From Oscillospiraceae bacterium (lineage in GTDB: Bacteria > Bacillota > Clostridia > Oscillospirales > Oscillospiraceae), in NCBI GenBank assembly GCA_020025175.1, contig JAHHSM010000082.1:1-7692 (forward strand): a stretch of DNA of 7,692 nt, in the 5' to 3' direction. The position numbers and the translations under genes are program-made. This document shows positions 1-6,300 of the stretch, piece by piece; the first letter of the stretch is position 1, and each line of letters starts with the position of its first letter. The notes under the pieces were generated by a model. The model worked only from the letters and a program-made list of their open reading frames with translations, was not told where the DNA came from and did not search any database.

Positions 1-119
1 AATTTATATAATATAATGGATAAAGACTTGAAAAAGAGTCGAATTTATGAAACAATAAAAACATATGTACAAACAGTATGAGAATATCTTGATAATGCAA
101 TTTTTGCCAATGAGTGATA

Positions 120-149
120 GGAATTCTTCAAAAAGATATTCCGTTTTTT
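120..149 (+). terminator. Probable intrinsic terminator of an upstream gene
   Basis: The arm GGAATTCTT (120-128) pairs with AAGA-ATTCC (133-142) around the loop CAAA, with T137 bulged. Six T follow at 144-149. The stem is AT-rich, so termination may be only moderate. It begins right after tandem in-frame stops TGA TAG (115-120), which suits the end of a gene whose body lies left of the window. It separates that gene from the DUF4037 unit. Confidence 0.5.
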
Positions 150-171
150 ATGATCTCTGACAGAGTGTTTC

Positions 172-180
172 TGCTAAAAT
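172..180 (+). promoter_or_regulatory. Possible extended -10 promoter for the DUF4037-DUF4125 unit
   Basis: TGC-TAAAAT (172-180) matches the extended -10 pattern TGn-TAtAAT. No good -35 box lies 17 bases upstream; CTGACA at 157-162 resembles a -35 but is only 12 bases away. Transcription from here would start near 187, after the terminator at 120-149, giving a leader of about 60 bases. The surrounding DNA is very AT-rich, so chance -10 matches are expected and this is a tentative assignment. Confidence 0.3.
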
Positions 181-249
181 AAATATGTATTATTAGGTAT
201 TATGGTAGCTATATTGTAGGAATATGGCTTTTAAGGAGGTTTGCAGGCC

Positions 250-1236
250 ATGACAGGTATGGAGCTGGCAAAAGCATACTATGAAACTTACGGCAAAAAG
301 TTATTGGCGGAAGAGTTTCCTAAATATGTGGATCGTATTGCCGTTGGTTTGGTCGGTGAAGGGTCTGAATGTTTTGGCTTTGATGATGCAATTTCCAGAG
401 ATCATGATTTTGGCCCGTCTTTCTGCATGTGGCTGACAAAGGAAGATTATCAGGTCATCGGACCGGAACTGCGTAAAGCCTATAATGCCTTGCCTAAGGA
501 TTTTTATGGATATCCTCCTCGTAAAGAGGAACCCTACGGTGCAGAACGCGTTGGTGTTTTGTGCATCGATGATTTTTACCGCCGTCAAATCGGTCGTGGA
601 AATGCAGAGTTTTCCTTGATAGAATGGCTTTCTATTCCGGAAACACGATTGGCTACGGTAACAAATGGTGCAGTGTTTGCAGACCCTATGGGTAAGTTCA
701 GTGCAATTCGTGAAAAGCTGCTTGCTTATTATCCTGCGGATGTCCGGCTGAAAAAGATGGCTGCACGTGCGGCTGTCATGGGACAGGCAGGGCAGTATAA
801 TTATGCGCGCTGCATGCGCCGTGGTGAAACAGTTGCGGCACAGTATGCGCTAAATGAATTTGTGATCAATACCATTTCTATGGTGTTCCTTCTCAATCGT
901 CGCTATATGCCATATTATAAATGGATGCATCGAGCGATGTTCGATTTGCCGCTGCTTGGTAAAGAAATCGGTGATTTGCTTCAGCAGTTGGCGGAAAACG
1001 GTATAAGTATGGATGCATGGGGATGCTGTGAGGTTAGTGAAAGCATTCCGCAGGCACTGAACAGTGCCGATCGCAATGTGCTGTTAATTGAGCAGATTTG
1101 CCGCTTGATTGCCAATGAATTGAGAAGAGAAGGTCTGTCTTCTGAAACGAACAGTTTTATTACGCACCACGGCATTTCTATCATGTCCCGTATTCAGGAT
1201 CCGCAGCTGCGTAATATGCACTTAATGGAAGGTTAA
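250..1236 (+). CDS. DUF4037 family protein, nucleotidyltransferase-like fold
   Basis: A 328-residue, probably cytoplasmic protein of the DUF4037 family. The N-terminal part carries GEGS (residues 36-39) followed by SRDHDFGP (49-56). The spacing of GS to D51-x-D53 is that of the DNA polymerase beta-type nucleotidyltransferase core, where the two aspartates bind metal. The third acidic residue cannot be assigned by eye. The rest (from about 160) looks helical, with no signal peptide or membrane segment. The substrate is unknown; nucleotidyl transfer is an inference from the fold, not an established activity for the family. The start is ATG at 250, because AAGGAGGT (233-240) lies 9 bases before it; a TTG at 241 touches that ribosome binding site. 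The stop is 10 bases before the DUF4125 gene, so the two are probably co-transcribed. The reading frame is complete and the length looks normal for the family. Confidence 0.87.
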   Translation: MTGMELAKAYYETYGKKLLAEEFPKYVDRIAVGLVGEGSECFGFDDAISRDHDFGPSFCMWLTKEDYQVIGPELRKAYNALPKDFYGYPPRKEEPYGAERVGVLCIDDFYRRQIGRGNAEFSLIEWLSIPETRLATVTNGAVFADPMGKFSAIREKLLAYYPADVRLKKMAARAAVMGQAGQYNYARCMRRGETVAAQYALNEFVINTISMVFLLNRRYMPYYKWMHRAMFDLPLLGKEIGDLLQQLAENGISMDAWGCCEVSESIPQALNSADRNVLLIEQICRLIANELRREGLSSETNSFITHHGISIMSRIQDPQLRNMHLMEG

Positions 1237-1246
1237 AGGTGATCAG

Positions 1247-1849
1247 ATGAAATCGATTGCAGAACTCATTTTAAAAGAATGGAATCAGTTTCAAAAAGTG
1301 CAGAATGAAGGTGGCCGCGCATCTTGCCAAAATGATATGCGCGAATTTGTGATAAACCGATTGGGGCAGTTTTTGACATGGAACGATGAAATGCGTCAAA
1401 GTTATTATCAAGATTTGGAAGAGGCAGAAAGATTAGATTGGAATCTGCTGACAGAAAAATATGCTCGTATGATGAAATACACTGCTCCGCAGCAGTATGC
1501 TGCTCTGTGCAATCGTTTGCCGGTCATTTCTGAGCAGAAGGAAAATCTGGTCGAAAAAATCGTGAAACAACAATTGCTGTGGCAAGAGGAATACACGAGA
1601 CTGTATCCGAAGGTATCCCGGGGTTCCCGTCCTACGGACAGAGGAAGCGATGCAGATTGGGTGACGAGTTTTGAAACATATCTTCGCTGTGAGTTGTATA
1701 CATATTCTGAACGTACTTTGCATGCATATTTGAATCATGTGGAAGATATGGCGCATAGAGGAATCAATATGACGATCCTGAATCTCGAATTTATGGCAAA
1801 GCTCTATGGATTCTCTTCTTTGCAGGAAATGGAAAACAAGAGTTACTGA
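1247..1849 (+). CDS. DUF4125 family protein
   Basis: A 200-residue protein recognised as DUF4125 by its conserved blocks. These are KEWNQFQKV followed by NEGGRASCQND (residues 20-30), LLTEKYARMMKYTAP (67-81), and a C-terminal block with TYLRCELYTYSERTL near 144-158. It is rich in aromatic and charged residues, looks mostly alpha-helical, and has no signal peptide or membrane segment, so it is probably cytoplasmic. No enzyme motif was recognised and the molecular function is unknown. DUF4125 genes are often found beside DUF4037 genes, as here, which suggests a shared complex or pathway. AAAGGTGA (1235-1242) overlaps the upstream stop and lies just ahead of the ATG, consistent with coupled translation. 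A strong terminator follows 15 bases after the stop. The frame appears intact. Confidence 0.85.
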   Translation: MKSIAELILKEWNQFQKVQNEGGRASCQNDMREFVINRLGQFLTWNDEMRQSYYQDLEEAERLDWNLLTEKYARMMKYTAPQQYAALCNRLPVISEQKENLVEKIVKQQLLWQEEYTRLYPKVSRGSRPTDRGSDADWVTSFETYLRCELYTYSERTLHAYLNHVEDMAHRGINMTILNLEFMAKLYGFSSLQEMENKSY

Positions 1850-1864
1850 ATTCTATAAGCGAGC

Positions 1865-1897
1865 AAAGCGGTACAACATGTGTTGTATCGCTTTTTC
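1865..1897 (+). terminator. Strong intrinsic terminator after the DUF4125 gene
   Basis: AAAGCGGTACAAC (1865-1877) pairs over 13 positions, with one G-T wobble, with GTTGTATCGCTTT (1882-1894) around the loop ATGT. The T-rich tail TTTTTCTATTT follows, its first three T being part of the stem. It begins 15 bases after the DUF4125 stop codon and marks the end of the first transcription unit. Confidence 0.88.
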
Positions 1898-1952
1898 TAT
1901 TTGCTGTTTTATGGGATTAAGGCAAAATAGGTTTGATGAAAGCAGGAGTTTC

Positions 1953-1983
1953 TTGGCGAAAATTTGCACTTTATTGGCAAAAA
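1953..1983 (+). repeat. Short direct repeat, possible operator
   Basis: TTGGCGAAAA (1953-1962) recurs as TTGGCAAAAA (1974-1983), 9 of 10 identical. The 21-base period is about two helical turns and would place both copies on the same face of the DNA. A small inverted repeat, TTTGC (1963-1967) with GCAAA (1977-1981), overlaps them. It lies about 100 bases upstream of the candidate -10 box. Binding by a regulator is inference only; A-rich repeats this short can arise by chance. Confidence 0.25.
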
Positions 1984-2079
1984 GCACAAAAGAATAGGCT
2001 GTGAGAAGGGAAGTATGGCTATATCTCCAAAAATGCTGTTCACAGGAAAAAACACTACCCAAAATGGAAAAGAAAAGTA

Positions 2080-2085
2080 TATAAT
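2080..2085 (+). promoter_or_regulatory. Candidate -10 box of the liv operon promoter
   Basis: A perfect TATAAT (2080-2085) lies between the upstream terminator and livK, in the right place for the operon promoter. The expected -35 window (about 2056-2062, TACCCAA) does not resemble TTGACA, so the promoter would be weak or activator-dependent if real. Predicted transcription start is near 2092. Confidence 0.4.
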
Positions 2086-2216
2086 AAACACTAATATCAC
2101 ATAACTCAAAGACAAATGTTTGCGTAAGAGATATTGTTGATAGAAAAAGGCGAAAGCCGTTCGGACTGTTGTTTTGGAAGATGGCAATGGTACCATGATC
2201 AAAGGAGACGATGAAA

Positions 2217-3359
2217 ATGAAGAAGACTCTAAGCGTACTTCTGGCTGGCACAATGCTGGCTGGTGTGTTGGCTGGCTGTGGTAACAGCAATACTGGCAGC
2301 GATACGGATGCATTTAAAATCGGCGGTACTGCACCACTGACCGGCGGTGCGGCAATTTACGGAAATGCTGTTAAAAATGGTGCACAGATTGCTGTAGATG
2401 AGATCAATGCCATGGGTGGAATTCAGTTTAATCTGAATATGCAGGATGATGAAAACGATCCTGAAAAGGCAGTGAATGCTTATAATAAATTGATGGACTG
2501 GGGTATGCAGATTTCGTTGGCTGCAACAACCACCAAGCCGGCTGAGGCAATTTCTGTGAATCACAATGAAGATCGTATTTTTGGATTGACACCATCCGCT
2601 TCTTCTGTAGCTGTTACAGAGGGGAAGGACAACGTTTTCCAGATGTGCTTTACCGATCCTGGACAGGGCACCGCTTCTGCGGACTATATTGCAGAGCAGA
2701 ATCTGGGCGAGAAAATTGCTATTATTTATAAGAATGACGATGTATTCTCTACCGGTATTTATGAGAAATTTATGGCACAAGCAGATGTCAGAGGGCTAGA
2801 AATCGTGTCTGTTACAACCTTTACCGAAGCTTCTCAGACCGACTTTAATGTGCAGCTGAGTGAGGCACAGAAATCGGGTGCAGATCTGCTGTTTATGCCG
2901 ATTTACTATCAGCCTGCATCTTTGATTTTGAATCAGGCAAATGCAATGGGGTATGCACCGAAGTTCTTTGGCGTGGACGGTATGGACGGTATCCTGACCA
3001 TGAAGGGCTTCGATGTTTCTCTGGCTGAAGGTGTCATGTTGCTGACTCCCTTTAATGCGGATGCTGAGGATGAAAAGACGCAGAATTTTGTGAAGAAATA
3101 TAAAGAACAGTTTGGCGACGTTCCCAACCAGTTTGCGGCGGATGCTTATGACTGTATCTATGCTTATAAGCAGGCTTTGGAAGCTGCCGGTGCAACAACA
3201 GACATGGATTATGAAGAGCTGTGCGATCTGATGATGGAGCAGTTCGGTTCCATGAAATTTGACGGTCTGACCGGCGAGGGTATGACCTGGTCTAATGGTC
3301 AGGTTTCTAAGAGCCCTAAGGGTATGGTTATCCAAAATGGCGCTTATGTTGGTATGTAA
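2217..3359 (+). CDS. livK: Branched-chain amino acid-type ABC transporter substrate-binding lipoprotein
   Basis: A 380-residue extracellular receptor of the LIV/HAAT importer, tethered to the outer face of the membrane. It has a lipoprotein signal peptide: KK at residues 2-3, a hydrophobic stretch, and lipobox LAGC with lipidated Cys21. The mature part begins with IGGTAPLTGGAAIYG (35-49), continues with KNGAQIAVDEIN (53-64), and has ATTTKPA (103-109) and TPSASS (125-130). These match the periplasmic-binding type I fold of LivJ/LivK and its Ser/Thr ligand-contact loops. Length is normal for the family. Specificity within leucine, isoleucine, valine or other amino acids or peptides cannot be read from sequence. 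ATG 2217 was chosen because AGGAG (2203-2207) is 9 bases upstream; an in-frame ATG at 2211 would be only 3 bases away but cannot be excluded. It is first in the operon, ahead of the permease and ATPase genes. Confidence 0.93.
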   Translation: MKKTLSVLLAGTMLAGVLAGCGNSNTGSDTDAFKIGGTAPLTGGAAIYGNAVKNGAQIAVDEINAMGGIQFNLNMQDDENDPEKAVNAYNKLMDWGMQISLAATTTKPAEAISVNHNEDRIFGLTPSASSVAVTEGKDNVFQMCFTDPGQGTASADYIAEQNLGEKIAIIYKNDDVFSTGIYEKFMAQADVRGLEIVSVTTFTEASQTDFNVQLSEAQKSGADLLFMPIYYQPASLILNQANAMGYAPKFFGVDGMDGILTMKGFDVSLAEGVMLLTPFNADAEDEKTQNFVKKYKEQFGDVPNQFAADAYDCIYAYKQALEAAGATTDMDYEELCDLMMEQFGSMKFDGLTGEGMTWSNGQVSKSPKGMVIQNGAYVGM

Positions 3360-3382
3360 TTCCGCAGCGGAATTATCGTTTT
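3357..3382 (+). terminator. Terminator-like hairpin on the livK stop codon
   Basis: TAATTCCGC (3357-3365) is exactly inverted by GCGGAATTA (3367-3375), with A3366 between. Sterically about 7-8 bp with a 3-base loop can form. The livK TAA is the first triplet of the left arm. TCGTTTT follows, a short T tail, so termination is likely to be partial at most. It may instead protect the 3' end of livK mRNA from exonucleases, a role seen for hairpins after binding-protein genes in other ABC operons. Confidence 0.5.
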
Positions 3383-3383
3383 A

Positions 3384-3508
3384 GATGCTTTTGAGTGCCA
3401 GAAGGCATTTAAATCCCATCGGTATGATGCAGGCGGGAAAGGCAGACGATCATGTAGCAGCGCAGGTGAGGCAGCCGCAAAGTCGAGTGGGTGCCTCCCT
3501 GTGCTTTT
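3384..3508 (+). promoter_or_regulatory. Structured intergenic RNA segment between livK and livH
   Basis: This non-coding stretch contains successive inverted repeats. GATG (3384-3387) plus TTTGAGTGCC (3390-3399) pair with GGCATTTAAA (3404-3413) plus CATC (3417-3420), giving 14 bp around the tetraloop AGAA. ATGAT (3424-3428) can pair weakly with ATCAT (3449-3453). A long hairpin closes the segment (3459-3505). No ribosome binding site or reading frame with recognisable content lies in it, and it matches no riboswitch class known to the annotator. It could be an attenuator, a processing or stability element, or a dispersed hairpin repeat inserted in the operon. Confidence 0.45.
3459..3508 (+). 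terminator. Long hairpin with short U tail upstream of livH
   Basis: The arm 3459-3476 pairs with 3489-3505. It reads AGCGCAGG, bulged T3467, GAGGCA, a G-G mismatch, then CC, opposite GG-G-TGCCTC-CCTGTGCT. That is about 16 bp with one wobble, around a 12-base loop. Four T (3505-3508) directly follow, the first of them pairing with A3459. The GC-rich stem and short U tail fit a partial terminator that would lower transcription of livHMGF relative to livK. Regulation has not been shown by sequence alone. Confidence 0.5.
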
Positions 3509-3573
3509 ACATATCAAGACCAAGAGATAAAACGGATTAACAGAATTTACCAAAAAGATTTGAGGTGTATTCC

Positions 3574-4443
3574 ATGATAAATTATTTGATCACCGGTATT
3601 AGTCTGGGTAGTATCTATGCCATTATTGCTCTGGGCTATACGATGGTCTATGGCATTGCAAAGATGCTGAACTTTGCCCACGGCGATGTTATTATGGTCG
3701 GTGGATATATGTCTTTTTGTGCTACAGCCTATTTGGGTTGGTCCCCATTCATGGGGATTTTGCTGGCTATCGTTGTTTGTACAGCATTGGGTGTGGTCGT
3801 TGAGCGATTGGCCTATAAGCCGCTGCGTAATGCACCGGCACTGGCTGTTCTGATTACAGCAATCGGTGTTTCTTATTTTCTGCAGAATGCAGCTTTGCTG
3901 CTTTGGACCTCGAATCCAAAAACCTTTACATCTGTGGTCGGTGATGGTTCTGTGCAGCTGGGAACGCTTCAGATTCCCTATGTGACCGTGGTCACAATTT
4001 TAGTCTGCCTGATTATTATGATTGGATTGACACTATTTACCAACAAGACAAAAATGGGTACTGCGATGCGAGCTGTCAGTGAGGACAAGGGTGCGGCGCA
4101 GTTAATGGGTATCAATGTGAATACTACCATTTCCATCACATTTGCCATTGGTTCCGGTCTGGCGGCGATTGCCGGTGTTTTGCTGTGCTCTGCCTATCCA
4201 ATGCTGACACCTACAACAGGTTCTATGCCTGGTATTAAAGCCTTTACGGCTGCTGTTTTTGGCGGCATTGGTTCCATCCCCGGTGCAATGCTGGGTGGCA
4301 TTTTGCTGGGTATTATCGAGATTTTCAGTAAAGCATATATTTCTATGGAACTGTCTGATGCCATTGTGTTTGCTGTGTTGATTATTGTGCTGCTGGTGAA
4401 ACCTTCTGGCTTGTTGGGCAAGTCCGTCCGCGAGAAAGTGTAA
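3574..4443 (+). CDS. livH: Branched-chain amino acid-type ABC transporter permease LivH
   Basis: A 289-residue integral membrane protein, one of the two channel subunits of the LIV-type importer. The N-terminus SLGSIYAIIALGYTMVYG (10-27) and NFAHGD (33-38) are hallmarks of LivH. ERLAYKPLR (77-85) precedes a further membrane segment. The cytoplasmic coupling loop, GTAMRAVSEDKGAAQLMG (162-179), is the EAA-like contact for the ATPases. About eight hydrophobic segments are visible, the usual number. GAGGTG (3562-3567) sits 6 bases before ATG 3574; the longer frame from GTG 3565 would begin inside this ribosome binding site, so it was not used. The stop is 10 bases before livM. Complete, with normal length. 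It pairs with LivM and is energised by LivG and LivF. Confidence 0.93.
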   Translation: MINYLITGISLGSIYAIIALGYTMVYGIAKMLNFAHGDVIMVGGYMSFCATAYLGWSPFMGILLAIVVCTALGVVVERLAYKPLRNAPALAVLITAIGVSYFLQNAALLLWTSNPKTFTSVVGDGSVQLGTLQIPYVTVVTILVCLIIMIGLTLFTNKTKMGTAMRAVSEDKGAAQLMGINVNTTISITFAIGSGLAAIAGVLLCSAYPMLTPTTGSMPGIKAFTAAVFGGIGSIPGAMLGGILLGIIEIFSKAYISMELSDAIVFAVLIIVLLVKPSGLLGKSVREKV

Positions 4444-4453
4444 GGTGGATGGG

Positions 4454-5527
4454 ATGAATATGATAAAAAAACTGATGAAGACACGGAAGGATTCCGTGAT
4501 TGCATTCAGTATCGTGATTGTGGCATATATTGTGATGCAAAGTCTTGTTATGACGGGCGGTCTTTCCCGTTCGCTCAGCGGTATGCTGGTGCCTGTTTGC
4601 GCATATATCGTTATGGCGGTATCGCTGAATTTGACAGTTGGCATTTTAGGTGAACTGTCTTTGGGTCATGCGGGCTTCATGTCTGTAGGCGCATTTTCGG
4701 GTATTGTGGTGACTACGGCTTTGGCAGACAGCATCCCTTCGCCTATGCTGCGCTTGGCAATTGCTATGGTTGTGGCTGCGGTTTTTGCGGCAATCGCCGG
4801 TGTGATTGTTGGTGTGCCTGTGCTGCGCTTGAAGGGTGACTACCTTGCCATTGTAACACTGGCTTTTGGTGAGATCATTCGAAATATTGTCAATGTACTC
4901 TACATAGGTTTGGATGACAGAGGTCTGCACTTTAGCCTGGTTAAACAGAATTTTGTCTTGAATGAAGGTGGTGAGATGATTATCAGTGGTCCCGTTGGTG
5001 TTTCGGGTATCGATAAAATCTCAACGTTCACAGCGGGATTTGTACTGATTCTGGTTACGCTGTTTGTGATTTTGAATTTGATCAACAGCCGTCATGGCCG
5101 TGCGATTATGGCGGTGCGTGATAATAGGATTGCAGCAGATTCTGTTGGTGTGTCAACCAATCAGTTCAAGCTGATGGCATTTGTGATTTCTGCGGCCTTT
5201 GCCGGTATGGCAGGTACGCTGTATGCCATGAACTATTCTACCGTTACTGCGGCGAAGTTTGACTTTAATATGTCTATTCTGGTTCTGGTGTTTGTGGTCC
5301 TTGGTGGACTTGGAAATATCTGGGGATCTGTGGTTGCAGCGGCGCTGCTGACCGTCTTGCCTGAATTTTTGCGTGCAATCAACCTGAATGATTATCGCAT
5401 GCTGATCTATTCAATTCTGCTGATTGCCATGATGCTGTTTAATAACTCCAGCATCAAACAGAGACTTTTGGAGCGCCGCAGGGTGAAGAAAGACCTGAAG
5501 GCGGAACAAAGGAAAGGGGTGGCGTAA
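4454..5527 (+). CDS. livM: Branched-chain amino acid-type ABC transporter permease LivM
   Basis: A 357-residue integral membrane protein, the second channel subunit. Diagnostic LivM blocks are LNLTVGILGELSLGHAGF (58-75), RLKGDYLAIVTLAFGEIIR (125-143) and the coupling loop GRAIMAVRDNRIAADSVG (215-232). About ten hydrophobic segments are visible, and the C-terminus is basic and cytoplasmic. A somewhat long polar stretch (about 152-190), probably extracytoplasmic, lies between two membrane segments. The start ATG 4454 follows AAGGTGG (4442-4448) by 5 bases; ATG 4460 and the upstream GTG 4445 (inside the ribosome binding site) are alternatives. The stop TAA is directly followed by the ATG of livG, so translation of the two is probably coupled. 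Intact. Confidence 0.93.
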   Translation: MNMIKKLMKTRKDSVIAFSIVIVAYIVMQSLVMTGGLSRSLSGMLVPVCAYIVMAVSLNLTVGILGELSLGHAGFMSVGAFSGIVVTTALADSIPSPMLRLAIAMVVAAVFAAIAGVIVGVPVLRLKGDYLAIVTLAFGEIIRNIVNVLYIGLDDRGLHFSLVKQNFVLNEGGEMIISGPVGVSGIDKISTFTAGFVLILVTLFVILNLINSRHGRAIMAVRDNRIAADSVGVSTNQFKLMAFVISAAFAGMAGTLYAMNYSTVTAAKFDFNMSILVLVFVVLGGLGNIWGSVVAAALLTVLPEFLRAINLNDYRMLIYSILLIAMMLFNNSSIKQRLLERRRVKKDLKAEQRKGVA

Positions 5528-6286
5528 ATGGCATTGCTGGAGGTAACTGATCTGGGCATTTCCTTTGGTGGTCTACGTGCTGTCGATGAACTGAATATGT
5601 GCATTGAAAAGGGTGCGTTGGTGGGTTTGATTGGCCCAAATGGTGCCGGTAAAACAACGGCATTCAATATGCTTACAGGTGTTTACCGTCCCACGGATGG
5701 CGGCATCAGGCTGGATGGCGAGAATATCGTAGGGAAAAAACCACATGAAATTTGCAAAATGGGTATTGCACGTACCTTTCAGAATATTCGTCTTTTTGAC
5801 AAATTGTCTGTGCTGGATAATGTAAAAGTAGGTTTTCATAATGATATTACGTATACACTTCCAGAAAGTTTGTTCCACATTGGTTCCTACCATAAGAAGG
5901 AAAAGATGATGGATGAAAAGGCGATGGAAATCCTGAAGGTATTTGATCTCGATGGACAGTGGGACTATAAGGCTGCCAATTTGCCCTATGGCAAACAGCG
6001 TAAATTGGAGATTTCCCGCGCATTGGCTACCGAACCGAAACTGCTGCTGCTGGATGAGCCTGCGGCGGGTATGAATCCAAATGAAACTGCAGAATTGATG
6101 GAAACGATTGAGCTGGTTCGTAAGGAATTTGATGTGACGGTTTTACTCATCGAGCATGATATGAAGCTCGTATCAGGTATCTGTGAATATTTGTACGTAT
6201 TAAATTTCGGACGCCTGTTGGCGGAGGGGACACCCTCGGAGGTGTTGAGTAATCCCGAAGTTGTGACGGCATATCTCGGCGGTTAA
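5528..6286 (+). CDS. livG: Branched-chain amino acid-type ABC transporter ATP-binding protein LivG
   Basis: A 252-residue cytoplasmic ATPase that, with LivF, hydrolyses ATP to drive import through LivH-LivM. All ABC motifs are present: Walker A GPNGAGKTT (36-44), Q-loop Gln85 in RTFQNIRLF, signature YGKQR (154-158), Walker B LLLLDEP (172-178) and H-loop His210 in IEHDM. The signature departs from canonical LSGGQ, but YGKQR is the normal form in LivG proteins and is not a defect. RTFQNIRLF and DEPAAGMNP are also typical of LivG. AAAGGGGTGG (5513-5522), inside the end of livM, serves as ribosome binding site, and the ATG abuts the livM stop. The length is normal and the C-terminal helix ending AYLGG is family-typical. 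Confidence 0.95.
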   Translation: MALLEVTDLGISFGGLRAVDELNMCIEKGALVGLIGPNGAGKTTAFNMLTGVYRPTDGGIRLDGENIVGKKPHEICKMGIARTFQNIRLFDKLSVLDNVKVGFHNDITYTLPESLFHIGSYHKKEKMMDEKAMEILKVFDLDGQWDYKAANLPYGKQRKLEISRALATEPKLLLLDEPAAGMNPNETAELMETIELVRKEFDVTVLLIEHDMKLVSGICEYLYVLNFGRLLAEGTPSEVLSNPEVVTAYLGG

Positions 6287-6300
6287 GGAGGGAACGAAGA

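Larger units (their letters stand above)
1898..2216 (+). other. Intergenic region and livK leader, no gene found
   Basis: About 320 bases between the first terminator and livK hold no convincing gene. Open frames here on either strand lack ribosome binding sites and recognisable domains. The stretch is AT-rich and contains a spaced direct repeat (1953-1983), a TATAAT box (2080-2085), a small hairpin GGC-GAAA-GCC (2149-2158) and the livK ribosome binding site AAAGGAGA (2201-2208). If transcription starts near 2092, the livK mRNA has an untranslated leader of about 120 bases. No known riboswitch class was recognised in it. Confidence 0.6.

Noticed and set aside
7..17. Two overlapping TATAAT matches at the left edge
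   Set aside because: They are in very AT-rich DNA with no visible -35 (the window starts here) and no supported gene just downstream before the terminator at 120-149.
241..249. TTG start three codons before ATG 250 in the DUF4037 gene
   Set aside because: It directly touches the AAGGAGGT ribosome binding site, leaving no spacer. ATG 250 has a 9-base spacer.
1950..1970. Possible CodY box near GAAAATT at 1958-1964
   Set aside because: The left half does not match; about six of fifteen positions differ from the CodY consensus.
1806..1997. 63-codon + strand frame starting inside the DUF4125 gene
   Set aside because: It runs through the strong terminator at 1865-1897 and has no ribosome binding site or recognisable content.
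1853..2290. Open frames on the - strand across the intergenic region before livK (also 1909-2313)
   Set aside because: They overlap the livK start and the DUF4125 terminator, have no good ribosome binding site, and give low-complexity sequence without a recognisable domain.
3376..3510. Match of the livK-livH gap to known riboswitches, SRP RNA, 6S RNA or tRNA
   Set aside because: Remembered core motifs of the cobalamin, glycine, lysine, SAM, THF and ZTP riboswitches, SRP RNA and tRNA T-arms were looked for by eye and not found.
3344..3553. 69-codon - strand frame in the livK-livH gap
   Set aside because: No ribosome binding site was found and the translation resembles no known protein. The stretch is better explained by its hairpins.
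3565..3573. GTG start for livH upstream of ATG 3574 (and likewise GTG 4445 for livM)
   Set aside because: Both GTG codons lie inside the ribosome binding sites of the downstream ATG codons.
6179..6286. Suspicion that LivG (YGKQR signature) or LivF (Gln at the H-loop) is inactive
   Set aside because: Both are the normal forms of these motifs in the LivG and LivF families and all other ATPase motifs are intact.
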